Positions 17,240 to 25,565 of a DNA stretch of 64,000 nt are shown one piece after another. Made by a program: the position numbers and the translations under genes. The stretch spans positions 1 to 64,000 of the forward strand of contig JANQQP010000006.1 of assembly GCA_028285005.1 (NCBI GenBank), read 5' to 3'. Source of the stretch: Dehalococcoidia bacterium (lineage in GTDB: Bacteria; Chloroflexota; Dehalococcoidia; Lucifugimonadales; Lucifugimonadaceae). Each line of letters begins with the position of its first letter. The stretch's first letter is position 1. A model generated the notes under the pieces. It was not told where the DNA came from, did not search any database, and saw only the letters and a program-made list of their open reading frames with translations.

Positions 17240-18703
17240 TTAAGTGAGATTCGTGTAGTAGTCCCGCCCTGCTCCGTGCAGGTCGAGCACCTCCCGGCGC
17301 TGCGAGTCTGAGTAGAACTTGCCCTTCTTACTGACCCATTCCATGGCTTCATCGATGCGGTCGACGAAGAATCTTGCCGATTGGGGCTGCGATGCCGGTG
17401 GTTTGCCTAAGCCTCTGACGTAGACGGGTGACGAGTGTGCCCAGATGGGCTGATTGAACGAGTCCCTGGCCGAACTGGCGACGCGCGCCGCTATCCAACC
17501 GTCGGTCTCGACCTCTATATCGGCTTCGAAGACACCTGCCGTTGAGTTCGCATCGTGACGCGCTGCTACCGCTCCGTTGACCACAAATTCGACGCGCTGG
17601 ACCTCGTAGTGCGACTGCCACTCGGCGTGTGCATGAACGGTTGAGCCGGCAGTGATTTCGACCGTTTGACCGGGTGCAGCGCCGTTGATTGTTGTGTACA
17701 GCGCGGGTCCGTTGGTGATGAAGCTGTTGCCCTGCTTGATCGACTCCAGCCAACTTTCGTAGTTGAAATCCTGAACTCCCTGCGCATACACGCGGTTCGC
17801 TGAGGACACGAACCAGTCGGAGCCCGTGGAGGCCGGAAGCTGTATGCCGCAGTTCAGCATGTGGTACCAGAGGTCGTACTCAACGTCGTTCCAATAGGGA
17901 TCGAACAGGTTCAAGGCATGCACCTTGCCGAGTGCGGCGGCAACTGGAGCCTCCATGCCCTGTCCGTTGTGGCACCAGATCACCAGACCACCCTGTGCGT
18001 TTGCGTCGTCGCAGACATATGAGATCGGCGGGTAGTCAGGCTTGAACGGGTCGACTAGCAGACCGCGTGAGACCGGTTCGACGATGTTGCGGATGTTGAG
18101 GAGCATCACGTGCCCGTAGCCGATCACGAACGGGCGGTCAGGGTCATGGTTGTGACGCGACTCTTCACCGGACTGGACGTGATGGTGAGTGTCTGTGAAC
18201 TCGGTAAGGACACCGGGCGGATACTTGTTGGTTGCGTAGTCGAGATCCCAGCGCTTGAGCACCGAAACGGCGGTCATCCGAAGGTTCTCGACTCGAGAGT
18301 CGTAAGCCAGCCGGCGGTCCGGGTCGGTCTCCTTCTCGTCGTAGTGGATGTGGGTATTACCGGGATGCCAGCCGCGTTCCGGCAGGTCGCCCCAGCGCTC
18401 GAGTTGAATGTCGAGAGCGATATCCCCTGACTGCACAGTTCCAGCGGTGCCGCCTGATCCGACTTCCACAGTCCTACGCCATGGTGTGAACTCGGTGCCC
18501 CGTTCGACCAGGACCTGTGAGTAGCCGCGAGCAGCATCGACAGAGAACTGGCCGTCCGAGTAGAAGAATGGTTCGCCTGGGCCCTGCTTCCACATGGCAT
18601 CGGCCGGAGCAATCTGCTCGCCTGTCGGTCCTATGACCTGCACTCTGGCCTGCACCAGTTCACCGGTCTGAGCGTCTCGTATTTCACCTGTGATCTTCGG
18701 CAT
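17240..18703 (-). CDS. CehA/McbA family metallohydrolase (PHP-like)
   Basis: A 487-residue protein. An N-terminal Ig/carboxypeptidase-regulatory-like beta domain (about 1-100) precedes a PHP-type metal-binding region: His118-x-His120 in NTHIHYD, HHH near 165, GYGHVMLLN, IWCHNGQG and TGSDWF. The C terminus is another beta domain. The CehA/McbA family includes carbaryl esterases, but most members are unlinked to pesticides, so only a general hydrolase role is supported. No signal peptide. ATG 18703 is chosen; the 74 extra upstream codons are Arg/Cys-rich non-family sequence. Confidence 0.82.
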   Translation of the reverse strand: MPKITGEIRDAQTGELVQARVQVIGPTGEQIAPADAMWKQGPGEPFFYSDGQFSVDAARGYSQVLVERGTEFTPWRRTVEVGSGGTAGTVQSGDIALDIQLERWGDLPERGWHPGNTHIHYDEKETDPDRRLAYDSRVENLRMTAVSVLKRWDLDYATNKYPPGVLTEFTDTHHHVQSGEESRHNHDPDRPFVIGYGHVMLLNIRNIVEPVSRGLLVDPFKPDYPPISYVCDDANAQGGLVIWCHNGQGMEAPVAAALGKVHALNLFDPYWNDVEYDLWYHMLNCGIQLPASTGSDWFVSSANRVYAQGVQDFNYESWLESIKQGNSFITNGPALYTTINGAAPGQTVEITAGSTVHAHAEWQSHYEVQRVEFVVNGAVAARHDANSTAGVFEADIEVETDGWIAARVASSARDSFNQPIWAHSSPVYVRGLGKPPASQPQSARFFVDRIDEAMEWVSKKGKFYSDSQRREVLDLHGAGRDYYTNLT

Positions 18704-18762
18704 GCCTGCGCCTTGCTGATTGGTTTGGCGCAGTTTAATACGGCGAGTTGGCGGCCGTGATA

Positions 18763-19599
18763 TCAGGCGCCGAACGCGCGAGCTATGAGCACACCAACAC
18801 CGACGATGGCGACGTAGCCAATGAACGGCCTGAACGACCGGGTCCTGAGCACTCGCATGAGCCACGCAATCGCAAGGTAGCCGGTGACGAACGAGATCGC
18901 TGCTCCGAGCAGGATCAGACCCCACTGGCGATCGCCCAATCCTTCGTTAGAGATCACGTCCGCAAGAAGAAACAGGCCTGAGCCGCCGATGGCCGGAACT
19001 GCGAGGAGAAATGAGAGTCGAGCTGCGGCGTCACGGGTGAGGTTGCCCATCATGGCGCCCGCCATCGTAGAACCTGCGCGAGAAATGCCGGGAAGGACCG
19101 CGGCCGCCTGGAAGAAACCGGCTATTGTCGTGTCTCTGGCGCTGGCCGAGGCAAGTCGCTTGGTGCGTGCGCCGATCACCTCCGCCAGCGTCAGCAGAAC
19201 TGCGGTTGCGATAAGCGAGATAGCGACCGCTTCAGGCTTGCGGAGGCTTGATTCGAGCTCGTCACGCAGCAGCAGTCCGACAATGGCGATAGGAATGCTC
19301 GCTGTCACAACAAGCGCCAGGAGCCTTCGAGCCGGGATGCTTGGAGTTGTCTCTCCATCTTCCAGCAGGAAGACCGAGCCGCCGTTGAAGCAGCCGCGCA
19401 CCAGCGTGATCCATGTCTTCCGGAAGTAGATGAGGACCGCGAGCAGAGTGCCCAGGTGGACTGCAGCGTCGTACACGAGCCCCTGGTCAGGCCAGTTGAA
19501 GATCCACGAGCTGAGGACCAGGTGACCGGAACTGCTTACAGGCAGGAATTCGGTAATTCCCTGGACGATGGCCAGGACGATTGCCTGCTCTAAAGACAT
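18763..19599 (-). CDS. uppP: Undecaprenyl-diphosphatase
   Basis: A 278-residue integral membrane enzyme that dephosphorylates undecaprenyl diphosphate to recycle the lipid carrier for peptidoglycan and other glycans. Family hallmarks are QGITEFLPVSSSGH (about 14-27), which includes the catalytic Glu residues and Ser-rich loop, and PGISRAGSTMAG (about 173-184) with the essential Arg. About eight hydrophobic helices are visible. Overexpression of UppP/BacA is known to give bacitracin resistance. The length is normal. It ends 59 bases before the CehA-like gene on the same strand. Confidence 0.96.
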   Translation of the reverse strand: MSLEQAIVLAIVQGITEFLPVSSSGHLVLSSWIFNWPDQGLVYDAAVHLGTLLAVLIYFRKTWITLVRGCFNGGSVFLLEDGETTPSIPARRLLALVVTASIPIAIVGLLLRDELESSLRKPEAVAISLIATAVLLTLAEVIGARTKRLASASARDTTIAGFFQAAAVLPGISRAGSTMAGAMMGNLTRDAAARLSFLLAVPAIGGSGLFLLADVISNEGLGDRQWGLILLGAAISFVTGYLAIAWLMRVLRTRSFRPFIGYVAIVGVGVLIARAFGA

Positions 19600-19808
19600 C
19601 GATCTAGTCGCCTCAACTCATCCGGATCTTCCGGCCTGAAAGTGTCACCACGCAACAATGACCCGTAACGCAGGCACACGCCGATCGCGATCGGTCCGTC
19701 TCAGTCCGATCACAGGGCACGTCAACCTCAACCTATGGGCTCATTGTGCTGTGGTGGGTTTCGGTTGTGGATGCGGTACAGCACCAAGAATTCACGAATA
19801 CAATGCCG

Positions 19809-19832
19809 CTGGCCTGTTGAAATGCAGGCCAG
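19809..19832. repeat. 8-bp inverted repeat upstream of enolase-superfamily gene
   Basis: CTGGCCTG and CAGGCCAG face each other across an 8-base spacer, 60 bases before the gene at 19892. It may be an operator or leader hairpin. The rest of the 292-base gap (19600-19891) shows nothing convincing. Confidence 0.35.
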
Positions 19833-19891
19833 TTGACGACCCTCAGACTGGCTCTATCAACTCGATCTACTGCTTACGAATGGAAAGCTGA

Positions 19892-21106
19892 ATGGTCAGG
19901 AACACCCCGACGATCACGAGCATCGAAACGCTGAGAAACCCCGAATATCCCCGCATCGTCTGGGTGCGAATCGGAAGCAGCGACGGACTGTTCGGGCTTG
20001 GCGAGACTTCTTTCGAGCCAGCCACCGTTGAGACCTGGGTGCACGAGAACGCGGCTCAGTACTTGCTCGGCAAGGATGCCACCCGGATGGACATTCACTG
20101 GGACAAGCTCAACGGCTACGGTGCGCGGCACCGGTCGCGTTCTTCCGACATGAGCGGGCTCTCGGCAGTTGACATGGCGCTGTGGGACCTGCATGCGAGG
20201 CGTCACAACGTACCGTTGTACGACGTTCTCGGCGGGCTTTCGCGAGACCGGATCCGCATCTACAACACCTGTGCCGGCTACTCCTACGGAGTGAAGCGAA
20301 CCGGCCGTCTTGCTACCGGCGAGGTGGACTACAAGCCGGACCAGCCGTTCGAGGACCAGCATGCGTTCGAGACCGACGCGGGTGCGCTGGCCGATGATCT
20401 GCTGTCAAACGGCATCACCGCCATGAAGATCTGGCCGTTCGACAAATTCGTGGACAAGACCAATGGCCAGTTCATCTCCATGACCGACCTTGATGAAGGC
20501 ACGGAGCCGTTCCGGAAGATCAGGGAGAAGGTCGGTAATCGCATGGACGTGATGGTCGAGATGCACTCGATGTGGAACCTGCCATCAGCCATCCGTGTCG
20601 CGAAGTCGGTCGAGCCGACGAGTCCGTTCTGGTTCGAGGATCCGGTGCCGATGGACAACATCGACGCTCTTGCAGAGTTCAACCGGTCGACACCGATCGC
20701 AACGACCGCGTCTGAGATCGTGGCGACCCGCTGGGGCTTCCGGGAGATGATGCAGAAGCAGGCGATGACGATCTGCATGTTCGACATTTCCTGGGTTGGA
20801 GGCATCTCAGAGGCAAAGCGCATCTCGACGCTGGCCGAGGCTTACCGGATGCCCATTGCGCCGCATGACTGCGTTGGGCCGGTGACGCTGGCGTTTTCCG
20901 TTCAGCTCTCACTGAATGCGCCGAACGCGCTGATCCAGGAGACCGTGCGCGCCTACAACGCCACCTGGTACCTGGACATCGTGGACAGGCTGCCGCGTAT
21001 CGACAGTGGCTTCGTTTACCCGAGCGAAGAAGCGGGCATCGGCATGAACCTGCTTGAGAGCTTCGAGAAGCGGGACGACACGACGCATAGGTTGAGCGAG
21101 GTGTGA
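19892..21106 (+). CDS. Enolase-superfamily enzyme (mandelate racemase/sugar-acid dehydratase-like)
   Basis: A 404-residue enzyme with an alpha+beta capping domain and a modified TIM barrel. Probable Mg ligands are Glu223 (VMVEMHS), Glu249 (FWFEDP) and Glu275 (ASEIV). Probable acid/base residues are Lys179 in MKIWPFD, His225 and His325 in APHDCVGPV, the last typical of the MR/galactonate-dehydratase subgroup. The first ligand is Glu where Asp is most common. The likely reaction is dehydration or racemisation of a sugar acid. The product, a 2-oxo-3-deoxy acid, would fit the nearby 2-oxoacid/hydroxyacid enzymes. It is followed closely by a beta-propeller protein. Confidence 0.87.
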   Translation: MVRNTPTITSIETLRNPEYPRIVWVRIGSSDGLFGLGETSFEPATVETWVHENAAQYLLGKDATRMDIHWDKLNGYGARHRSRSSDMSGLSAVDMALWDLHARRHNVPLYDVLGGLSRDRIRIYNTCAGYSYGVKRTGRLATGEVDYKPDQPFEDQHAFETDAGALADDLLSNGITAMKIWPFDKFVDKTNGQFISMTDLDEGTEPFRKIREKVGNRMDVMVEMHSMWNLPSAIRVAKSVEPTSPFWFEDPVPMDNIDALAEFNRSTPIATTASEIVATRWGFREMMQKQAMTICMFDISWVGGISEAKRISTLAEAYRMPIAPHDCVGPVTLAFSVQLSLNAPNALIQETVRAYNATWYLDIVDRLPRIDSGFVYPSEEAGIGMNLLESFEKRDDTTHRLSEV

Positions 21107-21197
21107 GGCGGCTGACCGAAGCAACGCGCCGCTGAACGTTCGTATCGCTTAAACTACCGCCGCGAGCCTACTGCCAGCCTCAACAGGACTAACTCTT

Positions 21198-21908
21198 ATG
21201 CCGCATAAAGTCGCAACGCCAGTCCAGATGTTCGTTTCGCCCGGACCCAAGCCAAACGGGCTGCAGGCCGCTGACGACGGTCTCTGGTACATCGACCAGG
21301 GTGACAACAACGTCTACAAGCTGGACTGGCAGACTGGCGCGACGCTGACAGAGATGCCGACTGAGACGATTCATTCAAGCGGCATAACAATCGGGGACGG
21401 GCATCTATGGATTGCCTCGACGTACAGCTGCGAGATCGTGTGTTGCGACATCGAAACGGGCAAGACGATTGAGCGGTACAAGTCTCCGGGCGCGGGGATC
21501 AATGCGACGCGAGAGCACCTTGATATCTCTGCAGGCCGCAAGTCGGAGCCGACCGGTGACCATGGGCTTGAGTGGAAAGACGGCCACATCTACATCGCCT
21601 CGCCGCCTTCACAGTTCGTGCATGTTGTCGAGGTCGCTACATGGAAAGAGGTACACCGCTTCAAGGCGCCCGGATTCCGTGTACACGGAATCGCATGGGC
21701 GGAAGAAGAGGGCACGATGTGGGTGGCCGATACGTCGATGGGAACGGTTAGCCGGCACCGTGTAGAGGACGGCCGTTGCTACGACGCCTTCCGCGTGCCA
21801 GACCCGGTACAGGTCCACGGCATGACGATTCGCGACAACGTGCTCTGGTATGCAGATGACCGCGGTCCAATCGGCCGACTTCATGTGAGCATGGAGCCGG
21901 ACTTCTAG
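21198..21908 (+). CDS. Beta-propeller protein (SMP-30/NHL-like)
   Basis: A 236-residue protein made of repeated four-strand blades with DGLWYIDQGDNNVYKLD, DGHLWIASTYSCEIVCCD, DGHIYIASPPSQFVHVVE, EGTMWVADTSMGTVSRH and DNVLWYADDRGPIGRL. That is five visible repeats of a W/Y-A/D pattern. It resembles SMP-30/gluconolactonase-like or glutamine-cyclotransferase-like propellers. No signal peptide, so it is probably cytoplasmic. Adjacency to a sugar-acid dehydratase-like gene suggests a lactonase or hydrolase role on a sugar lactone; this is an inference only. The length is short for a six-blade lactonase. Confidence 0.72.
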   Translation: MPHKVATPVQMFVSPGPKPNGLQAADDGLWYIDQGDNNVYKLDWQTGATLTEMPTETIHSSGITIGDGHLWIASTYSCEIVCCDIETGKTIERYKSPGAGINATREHLDISAGRKSEPTGDHGLEWKDGHIYIASPPSQFVHVVEVATWKEVHRFKAPGFRVHGIAWAEEEGTMWVADTSMGTVSRHRVEDGRCYDAFRVPDPVQVHGMTIRDNVLWYADDRGPIGRLHVSMEPDF

Positions 21909-22005
21909 CTTCGTTGCCCGGAGCCTGCTTCGTCACTACAATTCCGTCTTTGCTGTCGATTACGCGTCGCCAGCTCAACACGCATAGCTGAACTGGCGAA
22001 AGACA

Positions 22006-22428
22006 CTGATAGACGTATCCACCGCTCCTGCGGGCACAGTCCTCGGACCCTACGAGATCACCTTCGACTCAGATCGAGCGGCGGCGTTCCGGTCTGCTAC
22101 GGGCAGTGACCAGGCCGAAGATTCCGGCGAAGCGCTGCCGCCATCTGCGGTCGTTGCAGAGGGCCTGGCTTGCCTGATCTCCGAGCTGGATCTGTTTGGA
22201 GAAGCGATCTTAAGTGCCGGTGGAGTTGTCCACACCTCGCAAGAGGCTGAGTTCTTCGCCCCGGTGTCGCCAGACGAGAAGGTTGTCGCAACTGCGAGGC
22301 TCGCTGCTAACACGTTACGCCGCGGCACACGCTTCATCTCTGTTTTCACCGAATTCAGAAACGAGTCGAACAAGATTGTTGCGACGGCATCAAGCACAAT
22401 CATGGTGCCGGAGTTGGCTTCGGCATGA
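22006..22428 (+). CDS. MaoC-like hot-dog subunit (N-type, HadA-like) with non-AUG start
   Basis: An open frame of about 140 residues. Translation gives a hot-dog protein with GTVLGPYEITFDSDR, RAAAFRSATGS, PPSAVVAEGL, VVHTSQEAEFFAPV and RGTRFISVFTEFRNE, the pattern of the non-catalytic MaoC_dehydrat_N/FAS1-DH partner. It lacks the hydratase D...H motif. There is no in-frame ATG, GTG or TTG between the TAG at 21985 and the domain. The best start is CTG 22006, with CTG 21988 the alternative; the upstream purine stretch GCGAAAG is only a weak ribosome site. Its TGA overlaps the ATG of the catalytic MaoC gene (ATGA at 22425). Together they should form an (R)-3-hydroxyacyl dehydratase heterodimer. 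Confidence 0.75.
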   Translation: MIDVSTAPAGTVLGPYEITFDSDRAAAFRSATGSDQAEDSGEALPPSAVVAEGLACLISELDLFGEAILSAGGVVHTSQEAEFFAPVSPDEKVVATARLAANTLRRGTRFISVFTEFRNESNKIVATASSTIMVPELASA

Positions 22429-22823
22429 GAGAGGGGCAAGAACTCCAGGGGTTCACGCGCGAGGTCACGCTTGAGCGAATTGCCGCGTATGCTCAAGCCA
22501 GCGGTGATCACAATCCGCTTCACCTCGACGATGAATATGCGCGCACCACGCAGTTCGGTGGTGTGATTGCTCACGGAATGCTGTCCATGGCGTTCGTATG
22601 CGAACTGATGGCAGCGAACTTTCCTGACACATGGCATGCTGGCGGCAAGATGAAGTTGCGATTTAAGGCTCCCGTTTACCCGGGAGAGACGGTTGAAGTT
22701 GGCGGAGAGGTGCAGGCGATCAAGGAATCTGAAAACGGTTCGATCGCCCAGTGTGCTGTTTCGTGTCTGAAACCGGATGGCACTGAAGCACTGAGCGGCA
22801 CAATTTCGGTCTCGCTAAACTGA
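22425..22823 (+). CDS. MaoC-like (R)-specific dehydratase, catalytic subunit (HadB-like)
   Basis: A 132-residue single hot-dog protein carrying the hydratase-2 motif GDHNPLHLDDEYA, with the expected catalytic pair Asp28 and His33, followed by GGVIAHGMLSM. Family members hydrate enoyl-CoA or dehydrate 3-hydroxyacyl-ACP. The start overlaps the stop of the partner subunit gene (ATGA), so translation is coupled. The next genes are plsX, fabG and fabL. This makes a FAS-II dehydratase role (replacing FabZ, as mycobacterial HadAB do) more likely than polyhydroxyalkanoate or beta-oxidation roles. It is soluble and cytoplasmic. Confidence 0.87.
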   Translation: MREGQELQGFTREVTLERIAAYAQASGDHNPLHLDDEYARTTQFGGVIAHGMLSMAFVCELMAANFPDTWHAGGKMKLRFKAPVYPGETVEVGGEVQAIKESENGSIAQCAVSCLKPDGTEALSGTISVSLN

Positions 22824-22859
22824 CGGGCACTGCGAAGCTAACGCCCAGATCGAGGATCT

Positions 22860-23888
22860 ATGAGTACGAATGGTCAGTTGCCGGAGGGAATCATACCCAT
22901 TGCGCTGGACGCGATGGGCGGTGACCACGGTCCATCGGTGACTGTGCCGGCCGCGCTTAAGGCGATAGGCAATGGCGGTGTCGCAATTGCGCTGGTCGGC
23001 GACCCTGCGGAGATCGAGACCGAACTTGCGAAGTACGACTCACCCGCGAAGCAGCTGACCCAGGTAGTTCCGGCCGAGGGAGTGATTCCCGAAGGCGCAA
23101 ACCCGGCCCGGGCACTACGAGCGAATCCCAAGGCATCGGTGCTGGTGGCTGCAGGCGCGGTGAAGATGGGCAAGGCCAAGGCTTTTGTCAGCATGGGCTC
23201 GACCGGCGCCTCGATAGCAGCCGGAACAGTGCTGCTCGGCACTGTCGACGGCATAGAGCGGGGCGCGCTTGGCGGTCCAATAGTCGGCTACGCGCCAGAC
23301 ACTGTGATCATCGACCTCGGGACGAACGTCGATACGAAGCCGGCTCAGCTTGCCGATTTCGCAGCCCTCGGTAGCCTCATGTCAAGGCTCATCTACAGCA
23401 AGTCCAACCCGCGGGTCGCGTTGCTTTCGGTCGGCTCCGAAGAGGGCAAAGGGAACGCGCAGGTCAAGGCGACGACCGACCTGCTCCGCAACAGCAGCCT
23501 GAACTTCATCGGCAATGTTGAGCCGCATGACCTACCGGCCGGTAAAGCTGAAGTGGTGGTCTGCGACGGCTTCGTGGGCAACATCGTGCTGAAGCTGACT
23601 GAAGGCCTCGGCCGTGCGATAACAGAGCACATCCGCTCTGCCCTGCCAAGCTCGCCCGAAGTGGACTCTCTTGCAGATGAGGTCTTTGCGCGGACGAACC
23701 GGCTTGAGGCACTGGGCGGCGGGCCATTGCTCGGCCTGAAGGGTGCGGTAATCGTCGGCCACGGCTCTTCCGGCATCGATGCGATTGCCGGTGCCATCGG
23801 CACAGCGAAGACCGTGGTCGAGAACGATTACATCAATGCGCAGGATGACGAGTTGGAGCGCATCCGTAACGAGATCGCTGTCAGCTAG
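22860..23888 (+). CDS. plsX: Phosphate acyltransferase PlsX
   Basis: A 342-residue enzyme that converts acyl-ACP and phosphate to acyl-phosphate, the first step of phospholipid synthesis with PlsY. Family signatures include IALDAMGGDHGP near the N terminus, FVSMGSTGASIAAG, VIIDLGTNVDTKP and the C-terminal GGGPLLGLKG followed by VIVGHGSS. GAGGA precedes the ATG. It follows the MaoC pair by 36 bases and precedes fabG by about 100 bases, the usual company of plsX in FAS-II clusters. No plsY or acpP is in the window. Confidence 0.96.
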   Translation: MSTNGQLPEGIIPIALDAMGGDHGPSVTVPAALKAIGNGGVAIALVGDPAEIETELAKYDSPAKQLTQVVPAEGVIPEGANPARALRANPKASVLVAAGAVKMGKAKAFVSMGSTGASIAAGTVLLGTVDGIERGALGGPIVGYAPDTVIIDLGTNVDTKPAQLADFAALGSLMSRLIYSKSNPRVALLSVGSEEGKGNAQVKATTDLLRNSSLNFIGNVEPHDLPAGKAEVVVCDGFVGNIVLKLTEGLGRAITEHIRSALPSSPEVDSLADEVFARTNRLEALGGGPLLGLKGAVIVGHGSSGIDAIAGAIGTAKTVVENDYINAQDDELERIRNEIAVS

Positions 23889-23934
23889 TTGCGTCGACCA
23901 TTGTCGTGGTCAATCGGCCAGCATTTCGCGGGGG

Positions 23935-23949
23935 CGAGTAGTACACTCG
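23935..23949. promoter_or_regulatory. Short symmetric element upstream of fabG
   Basis: CGAGT and ACTCG flank a five-base centre (23940-23944), 44 bases before the fabG start and about 46 bases after plsX. A T5 run lies a few bases beyond. It could be an operator or a weak intergenic terminator; nothing ties it to a known regulator. Confidence 0.3.
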
Positions 23950-23992
23950 ACGGGCTTTTTCCCAAGTGTCTTAAGTCAACTGGAATCTCTAA

Positions 23993-24736
23993 TTGCCTGA
24001 TCAACCACGCACGGCTCTAGTCACAGGCGCCTCTCGCGGAATTGGCCGAGAAAGCGCAATGATGCTCGCAGCCCTGGGACACCGGGTTGCCATCAACTAC
24101 AACAGCCATCCTGAAGACGCCGAAGAAGTAGTCAAGGCCGTGACTGGCGCCGGTGGATCCGCAATTGCCGTTGGTGGCAACGTGGCCGACAAGTCGGCCG
24201 TCGAGAGCATGATCGCCGAGACGGAAGAAGCGTTCGGTCCGATCGAAATTCTGATCAACAACGCCGGGATCATCTCCGATTCGCTGTTGATGCGCATGAA
24301 GGACGAGGACTTCGACCGCGTGATGGACACAAACCTCAAGGGCACCTACTACTGCAGCAGGTTGACGGTCCCGGGGATGATCAAGCAGCGCTGGGGCAGG
24401 ATAGTGAACGTCTCTTCTGTGGTCGGCATTCGTGGCAACGCGGGCCAGACGAACTACGCTGCGTCAAAGGCTGCGGTCCACGGATTCACCAAATCGCTCG
24501 CCAAAGAGGTCGCTGGCCGCAACATCACGGTGAACGCCGTCGCGCCGGGCTACATTCGCACTGCGACGACCGATGTGCTGAGCGACAAGCTCAAGGACAC
24601 TGTCCGCACCTGGATTCCCATGGGGCGATTCGGCGAACCCGAAGAGGTCGCTCCGTTAATCGTGTTTCTCTGCTCCGAGGCCGCCAGGTACATGACCGGC
24701 GATGTCCTCCGCGTTGATGGCGGGATGGCAATCTAG
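23993..24736 (+). CDS. fabG: 3-oxoacyl-ACP reductase FabG
   Basis: A 247-residue short-chain dehydrogenase that reduces 3-oxoacyl-ACP with NADPH. It has TGASRGIG at 11-18, NNAG at 89-92, Asn114, Ser141/142, and the Tyr155-x3-Lys159 catalytic pair in YAASK. The VDGGMAI end is typical of FabG. The start is TTG 23993, with a weak purine-rich site upstream; no internal ATG keeps the NADP motif. Placement between plsX and fabL supports the FAS-II role over a generic SDR. Confidence 0.92.
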   Translation: MPDQPRTALVTGASRGIGRESAMMLAALGHRVAINYNSHPEDAEEVVKAVTGAGGSAIAVGGNVADKSAVESMIAETEEAFGPIEILINNAGIISDSLLMRMKDEDFDRVMDTNLKGTYYCSRLTVPGMIKQRWGRIVNVSSVVGIRGNAGQTNYAASKAAVHGFTKSLAKEVAGRNITVNAVAPGYIRTATTDVLSDKLKDTVRTWIPMGRFGEPEEVAPLIVFLCSEAARYMTGDVLRVDGGMAI

Positions 24737-24781
24737 CTTCGCTGCTCGTCATGGGCAGTGTTTCAGGCAGGCGAGTTTCTA

Positions 24782-25555
24782 ATGCCAGATCCAGCGCAGA
24801 CCGACCAGTTCGACGGTCAGGTCGCGCTTGTCACTGGTGGATCACGAGGTATCGGCAAGGCGATCTGCCTTGAACTGGCGCGCCGTGGAGCGTCGATTGC
24901 CTTCAACTACCTGAAGAACCACGACGCAGCTAAAGAAGCCGAGGCGGAGATCAGTGCCGTCGGAGTCGAGTGCTTGAGAGTACGTGCCCACGTGGGCGAC
25001 GAAGAGGCTGTTCAGGGCCTGATTGAACAGGTCCATGAACACTTCGGCAGGCTGGACATCCTGGTGAATAACGCGGCATCGGGTGTGATGCGGCCTGCGA
25101 TGGAGCTGTCCCCGAAGCACTGGGACTGGACCATGGACATCAACGCTCGCGGTCCCTGGCTGGCAGGTCGCGAGGCAGCGAAGGTCATGGGCGATGGCGG
25201 GCGGATCATCAACATCTCAAGCCCGGGTTCCAGAATGGTGTTGCCGTCGTACTTCGCCGTCGGAGTGTCGAAGGCGGCACTCGAAGCCGTTACTCGCTAC
25301 CTGGCGATCGAGCTTGCGCCGCAGGGCATAGCGGTTAACGGTGTGTCGGCAGGTTACGTACAGACCGACGCGCTCGACGCCTTTCCGGACGAGCTGGGTG
25401 TCAAAGAGCTCGCGGGTCGTGACACTCCGGCGGGAAGGCCGGTTACGCCGGAAGATGTAGCCAACGTGGTTGCGATGCTATGCGGCAGCGATGCGGAGAT
25501 GATCCGTGGGCAGGTTGTGACTGTCGACGGCGGAGAGACCGCCTACCATCGTTAA
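24782..25555 (+). CDS. fabL: Enoyl-ACP reductase III (FabL-like)
   Basis: A 257-residue SDR that fits FabL rather than FabG. It has TGGSRGIG (18-25), VNNAASGVMRPAMEL (96-110), HWDWTM, and a Tyr157-x6-Lys164 spacing (YFAVGVSK). That spacing is the FabL hallmark and differs from the usual YxxxK of FabG. The strong likeness to Bacillus FabL from NNAASG through ALEAVTRYLA makes the assignment good. It would catalyse the last reduction of each elongation cycle; FabL-type enzymes are known for low triclosan sensitivity. ATG 24782 is chosen; an in-frame start lies at 24758. It is the last gene of the lipid block and converges with ygfZ. Confidence 0.9.
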   Translation: MPDPAQTDQFDGQVALVTGGSRGIGKAICLELARRGASIAFNYLKNHDAAKEAEAEISAVGVECLRVRAHVGDEEAVQGLIEQVHEHFGRLDILVNNAASGVMRPAMELSPKHWDWTMDINARGPWLAGREAAKVMGDGGRIINISSPGSRMVLPSYFAVGVSKAALEAVTRYLAIELAPQGIAVNGVSAGYVQTDALDAFPDELGVKELAGRDTPAGRPVTPEDVANVVAMLCGSDAEMIRGQVVTVDGGETAYHR

Positions 25556-25565
25556 GGCGCAGGCC

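Noticed and set aside
18704..18925. Upstream extension of the CehA-like protein
   Set aside because: Arg- and Cys-rich, not conserved-looking; ATG 18703 has a ribosome-like AAGG.
19658..19891. 77-residue frame ending directly before the enolase-superfamily gene
   Set aside because: Cys/Arg-rich sequence with no recognisable fold; it spans the inverted repeat, and its contact with the next ATG looks accidental.
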